A stretch of DNA of 64,000 nt from Malikia spinosa (lineage in GTDB: Bacteria > Pseudomonadota > Gammaproteobacteria > Burkholderiales > Burkholderiaceae_C): positions 25,132 through 89,131 of the forward strand of contig NZ_PVLR01000044.1 of assembly GCF_002980625.1 (NCBI RefSeq), written 5' to 3'. A program made the translations under genes and the position numbers. Each line of letters opens with the position of its first letter. Within the stretch, counting starts at the first letter, position 1. Shown piece by piece: positions 26,682-36,534 of this stretch. The notes below the pieces were generated by a model that made no database searches, had not been told where the DNA came from, and saw only the letters and a program-made list of their open reading frames with translations.

Positions 26682-26874
26682 TCCGAAATTGGTCTTCACC
26701 TGAGTGCGCTTCGCTTCCTGCAAATCTCATGTAGTCCTGCCCGCCGAAACGCCAGCTTTTGCAGCCTTCGCGAACGGCAGGATTTGGTAATATTGCAGCC
26801 AGTTCTAATGTCAGCAATGAAGGGCGGCTTTGGCCGATGTCCTGAAAGGACCGTTCCCAGCCTGAAACAGTCAT
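26682..26874. other. right flank of the island, no gene
   Basis: This gap separates the HNH gene from the convergent amidohydrolase. It contains TTGCAGCC twice, 34 bases apart (26759 and 26793), and a GTCCT-GAA-AGGAC hairpin at 26839-26851. It looks like non-coding junction sequence. I could not identify an attachment site or a match to the left flank by eye. Confidence 0.4.
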
Positions 26875-27744
26875 CTACAGGGCTTTCCTCGCACGGCTAC
26901 CGCTCGGCTCCAGCACCCTCCTCGCATTGCCATAGAAGAACTTCTCCAGCACGCCATCCCTGAATCCGAGCCGCTGCGCATCCTCGATGCTCTGCCTGAT
27001 CGGGCGGAACGGGTAGGAGGAACCGAACAGCAGCTGGTCGGCCAGGAAGCCGTTGGCGGCCTGGACCAGCACCTCGCTGCCCGGCAGGAACAGGTACATG
27101 TCGGGCACCAGGTAGACGTTCTCGTGCCGGAAAGCCACCCCGAGCAACTGCTGCACATTGGGCCAGTAGCCGTGGTAGGCCACGATGCGCAGCTGCGGGA
27201 AGGCCGCCGCGACCCGCGCCAGCGGGGCCGGGTCGTTGTAGCGCTGGTCGGGCGTGGTCGGCCCCGACATCAGGAAGGCCGGCACGCCGAGCTCGGACAG
27301 GCGCTCGTAGACCGGGAAATAGACCGGATCGTCCGGATGGCGCGCCGGCGCCGCGAAGCCGGGCTCGAGGTTGACCCCGGCCAGGCCCAGCGCGTTGACG
27401 ATGCGATCGACCTCGTCCAGCGTGGCGTCGCCGAGCAGGTCCGGATCGACCGCGCCGATGCCGACCAGCCGCGGGTCCGCACTGACGATCTGGTGGATGC
27501 GGTCGTTGGGCAGATGCTGCGCGGGCGTGTGGCGTCCGACCACCACCGCCTGGCTCAGGCCGGCGTCGCTGATCTCGGCCAGGAAGCCCTCGGGTGTGCG
27601 CGAACGGGCGTAATGCTCGTCATCGCCGCGCGTGCCGACGCGGCGGTTCAGCCAGCGCGCGGTTTCGTTGGTCGCGCTGCCGGGCGTGGCGCCGAAGAAA
27701 TCGTGCAGGTAGGCCGGCCTGCAGCGCATGTCGATCACGTTCAT
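26875..27744 (-). CDS. amidohydrolase family protein (metal-dependent TIM barrel)
   Basis: A 289-residue amidohydrolase-2-like protein. It begins [10 protein letters not shown], where the usual metal-binding HxH is replaced by MRC, so metal binding may be altered. [11 protein letters not shown] and the [11 protein letters not shown] motif near the end match the His and Asp/Ser strands of the ACMSD-like family. Its ATG overlaps the ssuD stop (ATGA). It may hydrolyse or decarboxylate the carbon product left after desulfonation; the exact reaction is unknown. Confidence 0.8.
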   Translation of the reverse strand: MNVIDMRCRPAYLHDFFGATPGSATNETARWLNRRVGTRGDDEHYARSRTPEGFLAEISDAGLSQAVVVGRHTPAQHLPNDRIHQIVSADPRLVGIGAVDPDLLGDATLDEVDRIVNALGLAGVNLEPGFAAPARHPDDPVYFPVYERLSELGVPAFLMSGPTTPDQRYNDPAPLARVAAAFPQLRIVAYHGYWPNVQQLLGVAFRHENVYLVPDMYLFLPGSEVLVQAANGFLADQLLFGSSYPFRPIRQSIEDAQRLGFRDGVLEKFFYGNARRVLEPSGSRARKAL

Positions 27745-28886
27745 GCAGCTCTCCTGAGCTCGGTCTTGTTGGAAGCGCGCACGTCGAAGGCGCCGCCGGT
27801 CATGGCCTGGTCGCGCAGCGTCACCGGCTGCTTGCCCGGCAGCAGCGGGAACACCAGCTCGGCGAAGCGGATCGCTTCCTCCAAGTGCGGGTAGCCCGAC
27901 AGCACGAAGCTGTCGACGCCGAGGTCGACATATTCCTTCAGACGCGCGGCCACCGTCTCGGGGTCTCCCACTAGCGCCGTGCCGGCACCGCCGCGCACCA
28001 GGCCGACGCCGGCCCAGAGGTTGGGGCTGATCTCGAGCTTGTTGCGGTCGCCGCCGTGTAGTTCGGTGATGCGCTTCTGGCCGACCGAGTCCATCTTGGC
28101 AAAGTTGGCCTGCGCGGCCTGGATGTCCTCGTCGGTCAGCTTGCTGATCAGGCGTTCGGCTTCGGCCCAGGCCTCCGCGTTGGTCTCGCGCACGATGACC
28201 TGCAAGCGCACGCCAAAGCGCACCGTGCGGCCATGCTTGGCGGCGCGCGCGCGCACGTCGGCGATCTTCTCGGCCACCGCGGCGGGCGGCTCGCCCCAGG
28301 TCAGGTAGGCATCGACATGCTTGGCCGCCAGCTCGTGCGCGGCCGGCGACGAGCCGCCGAAGTACAGCGGCGGATAGGGCTGGCTGACCGGCGGGAAGTA
28401 GTTCTTCGCGCCCTCGATCTGGAAATGCTTGCCCTCGAAGTCGACCGTGTCGCCCTGCAGCAGCTGGCGCCAGACGGTCAGGTATTCGTCGGCGACCTGG
28501 TAGCGCTCGTCATGCGCGAGGTGGACGCCCTCGGCGGCGAGCTCGGTGGCGTCACCGCCCGGCACCACGTTGAGCAGCAGCCGGCCCTTGAGCGCCTGGT
28601 CCAGCGTCGCGGCCTGGCGCGCCGAGGCGGTCGGGCCGCTGACCGAGGTGCGCAAGGCGACCAGCAGCTTGATGCGCTGGGTGACGGGAATCAGGCTGGC
28701 GGCCGTGACCCAGGGGTCGAGGCAGGAGCTGCCGGTCGGGATCAGCAGGCCGTCGTAGCCCAGGCTTTCGGCCGTGACGGCGATCTGCCTCATGTATTCG
28801 TTGGTCGCGGGGCGGCCGAAGTCGGACTTGCCGAGGTAGCGGGTGTCGCCCGAGGTGGGCAGGAACCAGAAGATGTCGAGGCTCAT
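27741..28886 (-). CDS. ssuD: FMNH2-dependent alkanesulfonate monooxygenase
   Basis: A 381-residue luciferase-like enzyme, exactly the length of Escherichia coli SsuD, with the typical start [19 protein letters not shown] and a Cys at residue 55 (TGSSCLDPW) close to the family's active-site cysteine. [16 protein letters not shown] and [13 protein letters not shown] are also family motifs. It splits alkanesulfonates to aldehyde and sulfite using FMNH2 from SsuE (encoded at 37.4 kb) and O2. The amidohydrolase gene is coupled downstream. The partner transporter SsuABC is encoded at 34.6-37.3 kb. Confidence 0.94.
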   Translation of the reverse strand: MSLDIFWFLPTSGDTRYLGKSDFGRPATNEYMRQIAVTAESLGYDGLLIPTGSSCLDPWVTAASLIPVTQRIKLLVALRTSVSGPTASARQAATLDQALKGRLLLNVVPGGDATELAAEGVHLAHDERYQVADEYLTVWRQLLQGDTVDFEGKHFQIEGAKNYFPPVSQPYPPLYFGGSSPAAHELAAKHVDAYLTWGEPPAAVAEKIADVRARAAKHGRTVRFGVRLQVIVRETNAEAWAEAERLISKLTDEDIQAAQANFAKMDSVGQKRITELHGGDRNKLEISPNLWAGVGLVRGGAGTALVGDPETVAARLKEYVDLGVDSFVLSGYPHLEEAIRFAELVFPLLPGKQPVTLRDQAMTGGAFDVRASNKTELRRAA

Positions 28887-28915
28887 GGAATGACCTTTGG
28901 ATGCGGTGAGGAGTT

Positions 28916-30136
28916 TCAGGAATAGGAGGTGGGTTCGGGGAAAGCGCCGGTCAGCGCATGGCGGCCGAGGTCGCGCAGCTTGTAGTCGATCGGGTCGTGC
29001 AGCGTGTGAACGCGCGCGTTGCGCCAGAAGCGGTCGAGCCCGAAGCGGGCCGAGGTCGCGCTCGCGCCCGTGAGCTCGAAGATCTGGCTGCTGACCTCGA
29101 CCGCGGCGCGGTGCGCGACGGCCTTGGCCTCGGCGACCGCGATCGCCACCCGGCCACGCTCCTCCGCCGTGACGGCATCACCGAGCGCCAGCGCCTGGTC
29201 GATGGCTTGCGCCGCAAGGTCGGCCAGCACCTCGGCGGGTCGCACCAGCACCGCGAGTTGACCGTAGCGCTGCTGCACATAGGGGTCGTCGACCGCGCGG
29301 CTGACGCCCGAGGCAAAGAAGGGGCGCGACGAGTCGCGCGTGTAGCGCAGGCCCTCTTCCAGCGCGCCACGGGCGATGCCGACATAGAGGTTGGTCAGGA
29401 TCAGCTGCGCCATTTGCGACCGCAGCGTCGCGCGCGGCGTCGGGGCCTGGCCGGGGCGCACCAGCACTTCATGCGCTTGCAGCCGCACATGGTCGAAGAT
29501 GACGCTGCCGCTGTCGGTCTGCTTCTGGCCGAAGGCGTCCCAGTCGGCGCGGATCGAGATACCGGCGCGGTCGCTCGGCAGCGCGCCGATCAGCAGGCTC
29601 TGGCTCGGCTCGTGCCAGGCCGAGAAGGTCAGGCTGTCGGAGCCGACCGAGCCCGAGCAATAGCTCTTGGGGCCGCTGATGCGCCAGCCCTCGCCATCCT
29701 CGATCGCGAGCGCGCGCTTGTCGTTCGGGTTCAGCGCATTGCCCCAGAACAGGCGCTGCTCGACCGTGTGTCGCAGGAAGAATTCGTGCTGCTCGGGCTT
29801 GCCATAGAGCAGGATGGTCGCGACCTGCAGGTGGTGAAAGGCGTAGAGATGCGCCAGCGAGCTGTCGGCCTGGGCGATGCGGCGCAGGCTGGCATAGAAG
29901 GTTTCCCAGGACTGGCCCCAGCCGCCGTAGGCGCGCGGTGTCGTGAGGTCGAGCAGGCCGCTGGCGCGGATCAGCTCGCGCTCGGCGGCGGCATGGCCGC
30001 CCGCGCGGTCGCGCTCGATGGCATTGGCAGCGAGCGCCTGCGCCAGCGCCTCGGTGGCCTGCTCGATCTCCGCCGGAGAAGAAAGCGTTGGCAGCGTTGT
30101 GCCTGGGCGATGGGAGGCTGAATGGTGGAATGGCAT
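28916..30136 (-). CDS. DszC/SfnB-like flavin-dependent monooxygenase, third
   Basis: A 406-residue acyl-CoA-dehydrogenase-fold flavoprotein with the same diagnostic segments as the first copy: [10 protein letters not shown] and LDRFWRNAR followed by HDP. These place it with the SfnB/DszC sulfur-acquisition oxidoreductases. It lies 29 bases upstream of ssuD on the same strand, so operon order is flavoprotein, ssuD, amidohydrolase. The ATG at 30136 ([11 protein letters not shown]) is used; the open frame further upstream has no family similarity. The promoter region is shared with the divergent amino-acid transporter operon. Confidence 0.87.
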   Translation of the reverse strand: MPFHHSASHRPGTTLPTLSSPAEIEQATEALAQALAANAIERDRAGGHAAAERELIRASGLLDLTTPRAYGGWGQSWETFYASLRRIAQADSSLAHLYAFHHLQVATILLYGKPEQHEFFLRHTVEQRLFWGNALNPNDKRALAIEDGEGWRISGPKSYCSGSVGSDSLTFSAWHEPSQSLLIGALPSDRAGISIRADWDAFGQKQTDSGSVIFDHVRLQAHEVLVRPGQAPTPRATLRSQMAQLILTNLYVGIARGALEEGLRYTRDSSRPFFASGVSRAVDDPYVQQRYGQLAVLVRPAEVLADLAAQAIDQALALGDAVTAEERGRVAIAVAEAKAVAHRAAVEVSSQIFELTGASATSARFGLDRFWRNARVHTLHDPIDYKLRDLGRHALTGAFPEPTSYS

Positions 30137-30389
30137 CTTCGTTCGGATCGGTGAGCGATGAATCCAGTCTAGGATCGGGCCACCGATGCACCAAGGAAGT
30201 TTTCCGCCTGTGTTTATGCGCGAAACGCGCAAGCGCCGCTCGCGCTCGATTCGATGCTTTGATTTCGACCGCGCCTCGGGGCATCTGCTGGCTCGTTTCA
30301 AGGTCACCGCTCAGGCCGGGCTTCGGCGCTATAGTGCAAGCACCTGAAACCGCTGATCCCTTCAACGCCCAGCGCGAGAAAGTTTTCTG
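30137..30389. promoter_or_regulatory. divergent promoter region with TGCGCG-AAA-CGCGCA inverted repeat
   Basis: The 253 bases between the flavoprotein gene and the amino-acid transporter operon have no gene. A perfect inverted repeat TGCGCGAAACGCGCA lies at 30218-30232, about 80 bases from the minus-strand start. A TATAGT at 30330 could be a -10 box for the transporter operon, without a good -35 partner. The region must hold promoters for both directions. Confidence 0.5.
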
Positions 30390-31409
30390 ATGAAACCGAT
30401 TCGACTCTCCATCCTGGCCCTGGCCCTCGCGGGCATCACCAGCGCCCATGCCGGCAAGACGCTCGACACCATCAAGCAGCGCGATCAGATCGCGATCGGC
30501 GTCAGCACGGGCGTGCCGGGCTTCTCGGCGGCCGACAGCCAGGGACGCTGGACCGGGCTCGATGTCGACATCGGCAAGGCTGTGGCGGCCGCCCTGCTCG
30601 GCGACGCCAACAAGGTCAAGTGGGTGCCGCTGGCGTCGCAGCAGCGCTTCACCGCGCTGCAGTCGGGCGAGGTCGACGTGCTGTCGCGCAACACCACCGT
30701 GACGCTGACGCGCGACGCCTCGATGGGGCTGGCCTTCACCGCGATCGCCTTCTACGACGGCCAGGGTTTCATGGTGCCGGCCAAGAGCAAGGTCAAGAGC
30801 GCCAAGCAGCTCAAGGGCGCGACCGTCTGCGTGCAGTCGGGCACCACCTCCGAGAAGAACCTGGCCGATTTCTCGCGCACTTACAAGCTCAACTTGAAGC
30901 CGGTGGTGTTCGACAAGTTCGATGCCGCCAACGCGGCCTATTTCGCCGGCCGCTGCCAGGCCTACACGACCGACACCTCGGGCCTGGCCTCGGTGCGCGC
31001 CAAGGATGCCAAGGACCCGAAGGAGCATCTGATCCTGCCCGAGCTGATCTCGAAGGAGCCGCTGGGGCCGCTGGTGCGCCGCGGCGATGACGAATGGCTG
31101 GCGATCGTGCGCTGGGTGGTCAACGGGCTGATCGAGGCCGAGGAAAACGGCATCACCCAGGCCAATGTCGATCAGCTCAAGGCCGACAGCACCGATCCGG
31201 TGGTCGGGCGTCTGCTCGGCAAGACCGAGGACACCGGCAAGCTGCTGGGTCTGGACCGCGACTGGCTGGCGCGCGCGATCAAGGCGGTCGGCAACTACGG
31301 CGAGATCTACGAGCGCAACGTCGGCGAGAAGACTCCGGTCGGCCTGGCACGCGGCAAGAACCGCCTCTGGACCGACGGCGGCCTGCACTACGCCTTGCCG
31401 CTGCGGTGA
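30390..31409 (+). CDS. aapJ: amino-acid ABC transporter solute-binding protein (AapJ/BztA type)
   Basis: A 339-residue periplasmic binding protein with signal peptide ending SAHAGK. KTLDTIKQRDQIAIGVSTG, FSAADSQGRWTGLDVD and the late GNYGEIYERNVG place it in the AapJ/BztA family of broad-specificity transporters for glutamate, glutamine, aspartate and others. Its length is typical. The stop codon overlaps the permease start (GTGA). Located between sulfonate-degrading genes, it may favour a sulfur-containing amino acid or related compound; that is inference from position. Confidence 0.9.
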   Translation: MKPIRLSILALALAGITSAHAGKTLDTIKQRDQIAIGVSTGVPGFSAADSQGRWTGLDVDIGKAVAAALLGDANKVKWVPLASQQRFTALQSGEVDVLSRNTTVTLTRDASMGLAFTAIAFYDGQGFMVPAKSKVKSAKQLKGATVCVQSGTTSEKNLADFSRTYKLNLKPVVFDKFDAANAAYFAGRCQAYTTDTSGLASVRAKDAKDPKEHLILPELISKEPLGPLVRRGDDEWLAIVRWVVNGLIEAEENGITQANVDQLKADSTDPVVGRLLGKTEDTGKLLGLDRDWLARAIKAVGNYGEIYERNVGEKTPVGLARGKNRLWTDGGLHYALPLR

Positions 31410-32458
31410 CGCTCCGGGCGCAAGTTCCGCCCCGCGCGCCGCCGCCTCGTCAGCACCGGGTCTGGTCCTGGCGCAGTCCTGCCATGCGCGCGCTGCTGTG
31501 GCAGGCGCTCGCGCTGGCCGGGCTGCTGGCGGGCCTGCTCTGGCTGGTGCATAACACGCAGGTCAACATGGCTGCGCGCGGCATCCAGAGCGGCTGGGAT
31601 TTCCTGGGCCAGACGGCGGGCTTTGACATCGGCGAGCAGCTGATCGCCTTCGACGCCGGCGACAGCCTGGCGCGCGCCTTCCTGGTCGGGCTGCTCAACA
31701 CGCTGCGGGTGGCGCTGCTGGGCATTGTGCTGTGCACGCTGCTCGGGACGCTGATCGGACTCGGGCGGCTGTCGCACAACTTGCTGCTGCGCGCGCTGTG
31801 CCGGGCCTATGTCGAGCTGTTTCGCAATGTGCCGCTGCTGGTGCAGCTGCTGGTCTGGTATCTGCTGCTGGTGGAGTATCTGCCTGATTCTGCGTCTGCC
31901 TGGAGCTGGCGCGACGCGCTGTTCCTGAGCAAGGCCGGGCTGGCGTTCCCGACCCTGGTGACAGGCGCGGGCGGCTGGAACGACTGGAGCGGTTGGCACT
32001 GGCAGCTGCCGGCGCTGCAGGACTTCGGCATCGAGGGCGGCGGCGCGCTGTCGCCCGAGTTCATCGCGGTGACCCTCGGGCTGAGCTGCTACACCGCCGC
32101 CTTCGTGGCCGAGGTGGTGCGCGCAGGGCTGCGCTCGGTGCCGCATGGACAGATCGAGGCCGCGCAGAGCGTAGGCCTGAGCCGGCGCCAGACGCTGCGG
32201 CTCGTGACCGGGCCGCTGGCGCTGCGCGTGATCCTGCCGCCGCTGACCAACCAGTACCTGAACCTGACCAAGAATTCCTCGCTCGCGGTCGCGATCGGCT
32301 ATCCCGATCTGGTCTCGATCGCGAACACGACGCTGAACCAGACCGGGCGCGCGGTCGAATGCATCGCCGTCATCATGCTGGTCTACCTGGCGCTGTCGCT
32401 GCTGACGGCGGCGCTGATGGCGGTCTTCAACCGCCGCGTGGCCTTGAAGGAGCGCTGA
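31406..32458 (+). CDS. aapQ: amino-acid ABC transporter permease (AapQ type)
   Basis: A 350-residue permease. The chosen GTG start at 31406 overlaps the preceding stop and gives the usual cytoplasmic N-terminus of about 28 residues before the first helix (LLWQALALAGLLAGLLWLVH). The family segment NMAARGIQSGWDFL follows, then further helices and the EAAQSVGLSRRQTLRLV ATPase-contact loop. It would pair with the AapM-like protein four bases downstream. Confidence 0.9.
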   Translation: MTLRAQVPPRAPPPRQHRVWSWRSPAMRALLWQALALAGLLAGLLWLVHNTQVNMAARGIQSGWDFLGQTAGFDIGEQLIAFDAGDSLARAFLVGLLNTLRVALLGIVLCTLLGTLIGLGRLSHNLLLRALCRAYVELFRNVPLLVQLLVWYLLLVEYLPDSASAWSWRDALFLSKAGLAFPTLVTGAGGWNDWSGWHWQLPALQDFGIEGGGALSPEFIAVTLGLSCYTAAFVAEVVRAGLRSVPHGQIEAAQSVGLSRRQTLRLVTGPLALRVILPPLTNQYLNLTKNSSLAVAIGYPDLVSIANTTLNQTGRAVECIAVIMLVYLALSLLTAALMAVFNRRVALKER

Positions 32459-32462
32459 GACC

Positions 32463-33563
32463 ATGGCAGTCTGGCAGATGATTCCCGCGCGCGCGGCCCC
32501 CGTCCGCCAGGAGGGCTGGCTGGCCTGGGTCAGGCGCGAGCTGTTCGGCGGCTGGCTCAACGCGCTGACCACGCTCGCGCTGCTGGCCTGGGCCGTCTCG
32601 GCGCTGCCCGGACTGGCCGACTGGACGCTGTGGCAGGCGGTCTGGCGCCCGGACGCCGACGCCTGCCAGGCCGCGCGCGGCAGCGGCGCCTGCTGGGGCG
32701 TGATCGCCGAAAAGCAGCGCCTGATCCTGCTCGGCCGCTATCCGGCGCCGGAGCACTGGCGGCCCGTGCTGGCCTGCGTGCTGCTGCTGGCACTGGTCGT
32801 CGCCAGCGGCCTGCGCCGCTGCTGGAACCGCTGGCTGCTGCCGGCCTGGCTGCTGGTATGGGCCACCTTCTTCGCGCTGATGGCCGGCGGCTTCGCGGGC
32901 CTGGCGCCGGTGCCGACCGAGCGCTGGGGCGGCCTGCCGCTGACGCTGATGCTGGCGACGCTGTCGATCCTGCTGGCCTGCCCGCTGGCGGTGCTGCTGG
33001 CACTGGGCCGGCGTTCGCGCCTGCCGGCGATCCGCGTGCTGTGCGCCTGCTATGTGGAGCTGGTGCGCGGCGTGCCGCTGATCTCGGTGCTGTTCATGGC
33101 CAGCTTCCTGTTTCCGCTGTTCCTGCCGGCCGGCACGACGCCGGACGTGCTGTTGCGCGTGCTGCTGGGCATCGCGCTGTTTGCCGCAGCCTACCTGGCC
33201 GAGACGGTGCGCGCGGGCCTGCAGTCGGTCCCTAACGGTCAGGTCGATGCCGCCGCCAGCATCGGCCTGGGCTGGTGGCAGACCCAGCGCCTGGTCGTGC
33301 TGCCGCAGGCGCTCGGCGCCGTGGTGCCGGGGCTGATGAACAGCTTCATCTCGATCTTCAAGGACAGCTCGCTGATCACGATCGTGAGCCTGTACGAGCT
33401 GACCGGCTCGCTCGGGCTGGCACTCAGCGGCGACCCGGTCTGGCGCCCCTACATGATCGAGGGCTACTGTTTTATTACCGCCATCTACTTCGTGGTCTGT
33501 GCCGCCATGTCGCGCTACAGCCTCTGGGTCGAGCGCCAGCAGGCGCGTGCCCTGACCCGCTGA
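32463..33563 (+). CDS. aapM: amino-acid ABC transporter permease (AapM type)
   Basis: A 366-residue permease with several membrane helices. The N-terminal part has the family-specific loop containing Cys pairs (ACQAARGSGACWGVI), and the C-terminal part has the conserved VDAAASIGLGWWQTQRLVVL contact loop and ISIFKDSSLITIVSLYEL. It is the second half of the permease heterodimer, four bases after the AapQ-like gene and 22 bases before the ATPase gene. Confidence 0.92.
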   Translation: MAVWQMIPARAAPVRQEGWLAWVRRELFGGWLNALTTLALLAWAVSALPGLADWTLWQAVWRPDADACQAARGSGACWGVIAEKQRLILLGRYPAPEHWRPVLACVLLLALVVASGLRRCWNRWLLPAWLLVWATFFALMAGGFAGLAPVPTERWGGLPLTLMLATLSILLACPLAVLLALGRRSRLPAIRVLCACYVELVRGVPLISVLFMASFLFPLFLPAGTTPDVLLRVLLGIALFAAAYLAETVRAGLQSVPNGQVDAAASIGLGWWQTQRLVVLPQALGAVVPGLMNSFISIFKDSSLITIVSLYELTGSLGLALSGDPVWRPYMIEGYCFITAIYFVVCAAMSRYSLWVERQQARALTR

Positions 33564-33585
33564 CTGACCCGCAGACTCTCATTCC

Positions 33586-34365
33586 ATGCTCAACCACGAC
33601 GCTTCCATCATCCGCTTCGAGCGGGTCAACAAATGGTACGGGCGCGATTTCCATGCGCTGCGTGACATCGAGCTCGAGATCGGGCGCGGCGAGCGCGTGG
33701 TGGTCTGCGGCCCGTCCGGCTCGGGCAAGTCGACGCTGATCCGCTGCATCAACGCGCTTGAGCCGTTCCAGCAAGGCCGGCTGATCGTCGACGGCGTGGC
33801 GCTGGGCGCCGAAGGCAGCGCCAAGGACAACGCCGATGAACGCGCGGTGCAGCAGGTCCGGCGCCGGGTCGGCATGGTGTTCCAGCAGTTCAACCTGTTC
33901 CCGCACCTGAGCGTGCTCGACAACCTGACACTGGGGCCGCGCCATGTCGCCGGGCTGTCGCGGCGCGAGGCCGAGGCACAGGCGCTAACGCAGCTTGAGC
34001 GGGTGCATATCGCCGAGCAGGCGCACAAGTTCCCGCTCCAGCTCTCGGGCGGCCAGCAGCAGCGGGTGGCGATCGCGCGCGCGCTGTGCCTGGCGCCGCA
34101 GATCCTGCTGTTCGACGAGCCGACCTCGGCGCTCGATCCCGAGATGGTGCAGGAGGTGCTCGACGTGATGACCGAGCTGGCCAGTCAGGGCATCACGATG
34201 GTCTGCGTGACGCACGAGATGGACTTTGCGCGCTCGGTCGCCGACCGGATCGTCTTCATGGACCAGGGCCAGATCGTCGAGGAGGCGGCGCCGGCGGCCT
34301 TCTTCTCGCAGCCGGAGTCGGCGCGGGCGCAGCAGTTCCTCGCCAAGCTGCAACGGCCGGGCTAG
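33586..34365 (+). CDS. aapP: amino-acid ABC transporter ATPase (AapP type)
   Basis: A 259-residue polar-amino-acid ABC ATPase with Walker A GPSGSGKST, signature LSGGQQQRVAIARAL, Walker B ILLFDEPTSALDPE and H-loop CVTHEM. It closes the four-gene transporter operon. About 280 bases separate it from ssuA, so the two transporters probably have their own promoters. Confidence 0.94.
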   Translation: MLNHDASIIRFERVNKWYGRDFHALRDIELEIGRGERVVVCGPSGSGKSTLIRCINALEPFQQGRLIVDGVALGAEGSAKDNADERAVQQVRRRVGMVFQQFNLFPHLSVLDNLTLGPRHVAGLSRREAEAQALTQLERVHIAEQAHKFPLQLSGGQQQRVAIARALCLAPQILLFDEPTSALDPEMVQEVLDVMTELASQGITMVCVTHEMDFARSVADRIVFMDQGQIVEEAAPAAFFSQPESARAQQFLAKLQRPG

Positions 34366-34645
34366 CCATAGGCGCTGGCAGCCCAAGGCTGCTGCGGCCG
34401 GATCAGAAGAGCTGGTCTTTCGCGGCAGGCATCGGTGTGTCCGCGCAGCGGCATCAATCCAGCCATTGACAGAAAAGCGATTGCAGCCGGTCGGGCTATT
34501 GCGATAGCTCAGTGGAATTTGCTCGTTTTTGTAATTTGGAGATTTGTTTTTCTTCGTTTGCCAACCAAGGGGCGTCGCGGATGATTCCTTCATTCGCTCA
34601 CAAGCCCCGGCTCCGAATAGAGCACAGGCCAAACAAGGAAATACC
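34366..34645. promoter_or_regulatory. ssuA upstream region
   Basis: A 280-base gene-free gap that turns AT-rich after about 34500. A perfect inverted repeat GCTAT-TGCG-ATAGC lies at 34495-34508, and single ATTCC and GGAAT blocks (34583, 34513) resemble those at the metY and flavoprotein promoters. This is presumably where the ssu operon is switched on under sulfur limitation. No promoter boxes can be assigned with confidence. Confidence 0.4.
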
Positions 34646-35620
34646 ATGTCGTCCATCAAGAACCTGCAACGCCGTCTTCTGCTCAAGACCTTCGCCGCCA
34701 CCAGCGCCCTGGGCGTCGGCGGCAGCGCGCTGGCGCAGACCACTGCCACCAAGTCGCCCCGGGTGCTGCGCATCGGCTACCAGAAGGGCTGGCTGTCCAT
34801 CCTCAAGGCGCGCGGCACGCTGGAAAAACGCCTGGCTGCGCTCGGCGCGAGCGTGACCTGGTCGGAATTCACGGCCGGTCCGGTGCAGCTCGAGGCGCTC
34901 AACGTCGGCTCGATCGATTTCGGCGATGTCGGCGAAGCGCCGCCGATCTTTGCCCAGGCCGCGGGCGCGCCGCTGGTCTACGTCGGCGCCAGCAACCCGC
35001 GCCCCAGGCTCGAGGCGATCCTGGTGCCCAAGGAGTCGTCGATCCGCAGCGTGGCCGATCTCAAGGGCAAGAAGATCGCGTTCAACAAGGGCTCGAATGT
35101 GCAGTACCTGATCGCCAAGCTGCTCGAGAAGCATGGCCTCAAATACGGCGACGTGCAGCCGATCTTCCTGCCGCCGGCCGACGCGCGCGCCGCGTTCGAG
35201 CGCGGTGCGGTCGATGCCTGGGCGATCTGGGACCCTTTCCTGGCCGCAGCCGAAAAGACCCTGGGCGCCCGGGTCCTGGCCGACGGAACGGGCGTGGTCA
35301 GCAACCGCTGGTATTTCTTCAGCGCGCGTGAGTTCGCCACCCACAACGCCGACCTGCTGCGCATCGCGCTGGAGGAAATCGACCAGATCGACCGCTGGGC
35401 CGCCAGGAACAAGTCCGCCGCCGCGCAGGAGCTGTCGAAGATCCTGGGCCTGGACCGTGCGATCACCGAGCTCTGGATCAGCCGCACCAGCTTCGGCGTG
35501 GTGCCGGTCACCGGGGAGCTGCTGGCCGAGCAGCAGGCGATCGCCGACACCTTCTTCGACCTCAAGCTGATCCCCAGGCCGCTCAAGCTGCGGCACGCCG
35601 CCCCGGTCAACCTGAACTGA
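34646..35620 (+). CDS. ssuA: aliphatic sulfonate-binding protein
   Basis: A 324-residue periplasmic binding protein. The N-terminus has NLQRRLLLKTFAATSALG, a possible twin-arginine signal, cleaved near SALAQTT. LRIGYQKGWLSILKARGTLEKRL, GSIDFGDVGEAPPIFAQAAG and the DAWAIWDPF segment are SsuA-family motifs. It hands alkanesulfonates to SsuC/SsuB. The ATG at 34646 follows AAGGAAATACC. ssuC begins 40 bases downstream. Confidence 0.94.
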   Translation: MSSIKNLQRRLLLKTFAATSALGVGGSALAQTTATKSPRVLRIGYQKGWLSILKARGTLEKRLAALGASVTWSEFTAGPVQLEALNVGSIDFGDVGEAPPIFAQAAGAPLVYVGASNPRPRLEAILVPKESSIRSVADLKGKKIAFNKGSNVQYLIAKLLEKHGLKYGDVQPIFLPPADARAAFERGAVDAWAIWDPFLAAAEKTLGARVLADGTGVVSNRWYFFSAREFATHNADLLRIALEEIDQIDRWAARNKSAAAQELSKILGLDRAITELWISRTSFGVVPVTGELLAEQQAIADTFFDLKLIPRPLKLRHAAPVNLN

Positions 35621-35660
35621 ACGGTGTCATGAGCCAAGCTCAAAAAAGAGGAATACCTAT

Positions 35661-36509
35661 ATGAGTCTTACCGCCTCCGCCCCACTCAAGGAACCGACCG
35701 TCGGGAATTTTCCGACGGGTTTCTCCAGCTCCCTGCTGGGCAGTTCGCTGGCCCCGCTCGGTCGGCAATTGCTGCCCTGGCTGCTTCCCGTCTTGCTGAT
35801 CGTCCTGTGGCAATGGGCCTCGGCGCGCGGCTGGATCTCGAACCGCGTGTTGCCGGCCCCGCTCGAGGTCGGACGGGCCGCCTGGCAGCTGGCCGTTTCG
35901 GGCGAGCTCTGGACCCATGTCAAGATCAGCGCCGGGCGCGCCCTGATCGGCCTGGCGGTCGGCGGCGGCCTGGGCCTGGTGCTGGGCCTGCTGACCGGAT
36001 CGGTGCGCTGGCTCGAGACGCTGCTCGACTCGACGATCCAGATGATCCGCAACATCCCGGCACTGGCCTTGATCCCGCTCGTGATCCTGTGGTTCGGCAT
36101 CGACGAGATGACCAAGCTGTTCCTGATCGCGGTGTCGGTCTTCTTTCCGATCTACATCAACACCTTCCACGGCATCCGCAATGTCGACCCGGGCCTGATC
36201 GAGATGGGTCGCACCTACGGCCTGAGCCGCTGGGGCCTCTATACCCAGGTCGTGCTGCCGGGCGCGCTGTCGTCGATCCTGGTCGGCCTGCGCTTCTCGC
36301 TCGGGCTGATGTGGGTGATCCTGATCGTGGCCGAAACCATCTCGGCCCAGGCCGGCATCGGCTACCTGACCATGAACGCGCGCGAGTTCCTGCAGACCGA
36401 CATCGTGCTGGTCGGCATCCTGCTCTATGCGCTGCTGGGCAAGCTCGCCGATCTGTTCGCGCGCAGCCTCGAACGCTACTGGCTGCGCTGGCACCCAGGC
36501 TATCAGTGA
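35661..36509 (+). CDS. ssuC: aliphatic sulfonate ABC transporter permease
   Basis: A 282-residue permease with six predicted helices. [19 protein letters not shown] and the [20 protein letters not shown] contact loop are characteristic of the SsuC/TauC family. It lies in the order ssuA-ssuC-ssuB-ssuE, separated by 40 and 25 bases from its neighbours, and moves sulfonates across the inner membrane. Confidence 0.94.
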   Translation: MSLTASAPLKEPTVGNFPTGFSSSLLGSSLAPLGRQLLPWLLPVLLIVLWQWASARGWISNRVLPAPLEVGRAAWQLAVSGELWTHVKISAGRALIGLAVGGGLGLVLGLLTGSVRWLETLLDSTIQMIRNIPALALIPLVILWFGIDEMTKLFLIAVSVFFPIYINTFHGIRNVDPGLIEMGRTYGLSRWGLYTQVVLPGALSSILVGLRFSLGLMWVILIVAETISAQAGIGYLTMNAREFLQTDIVLVGILLYALLGKLADLFARSLERYWLRWHPGYQ

Positions 36510-36534
36510 CGCGACCGCTACGGAGATATACCCC

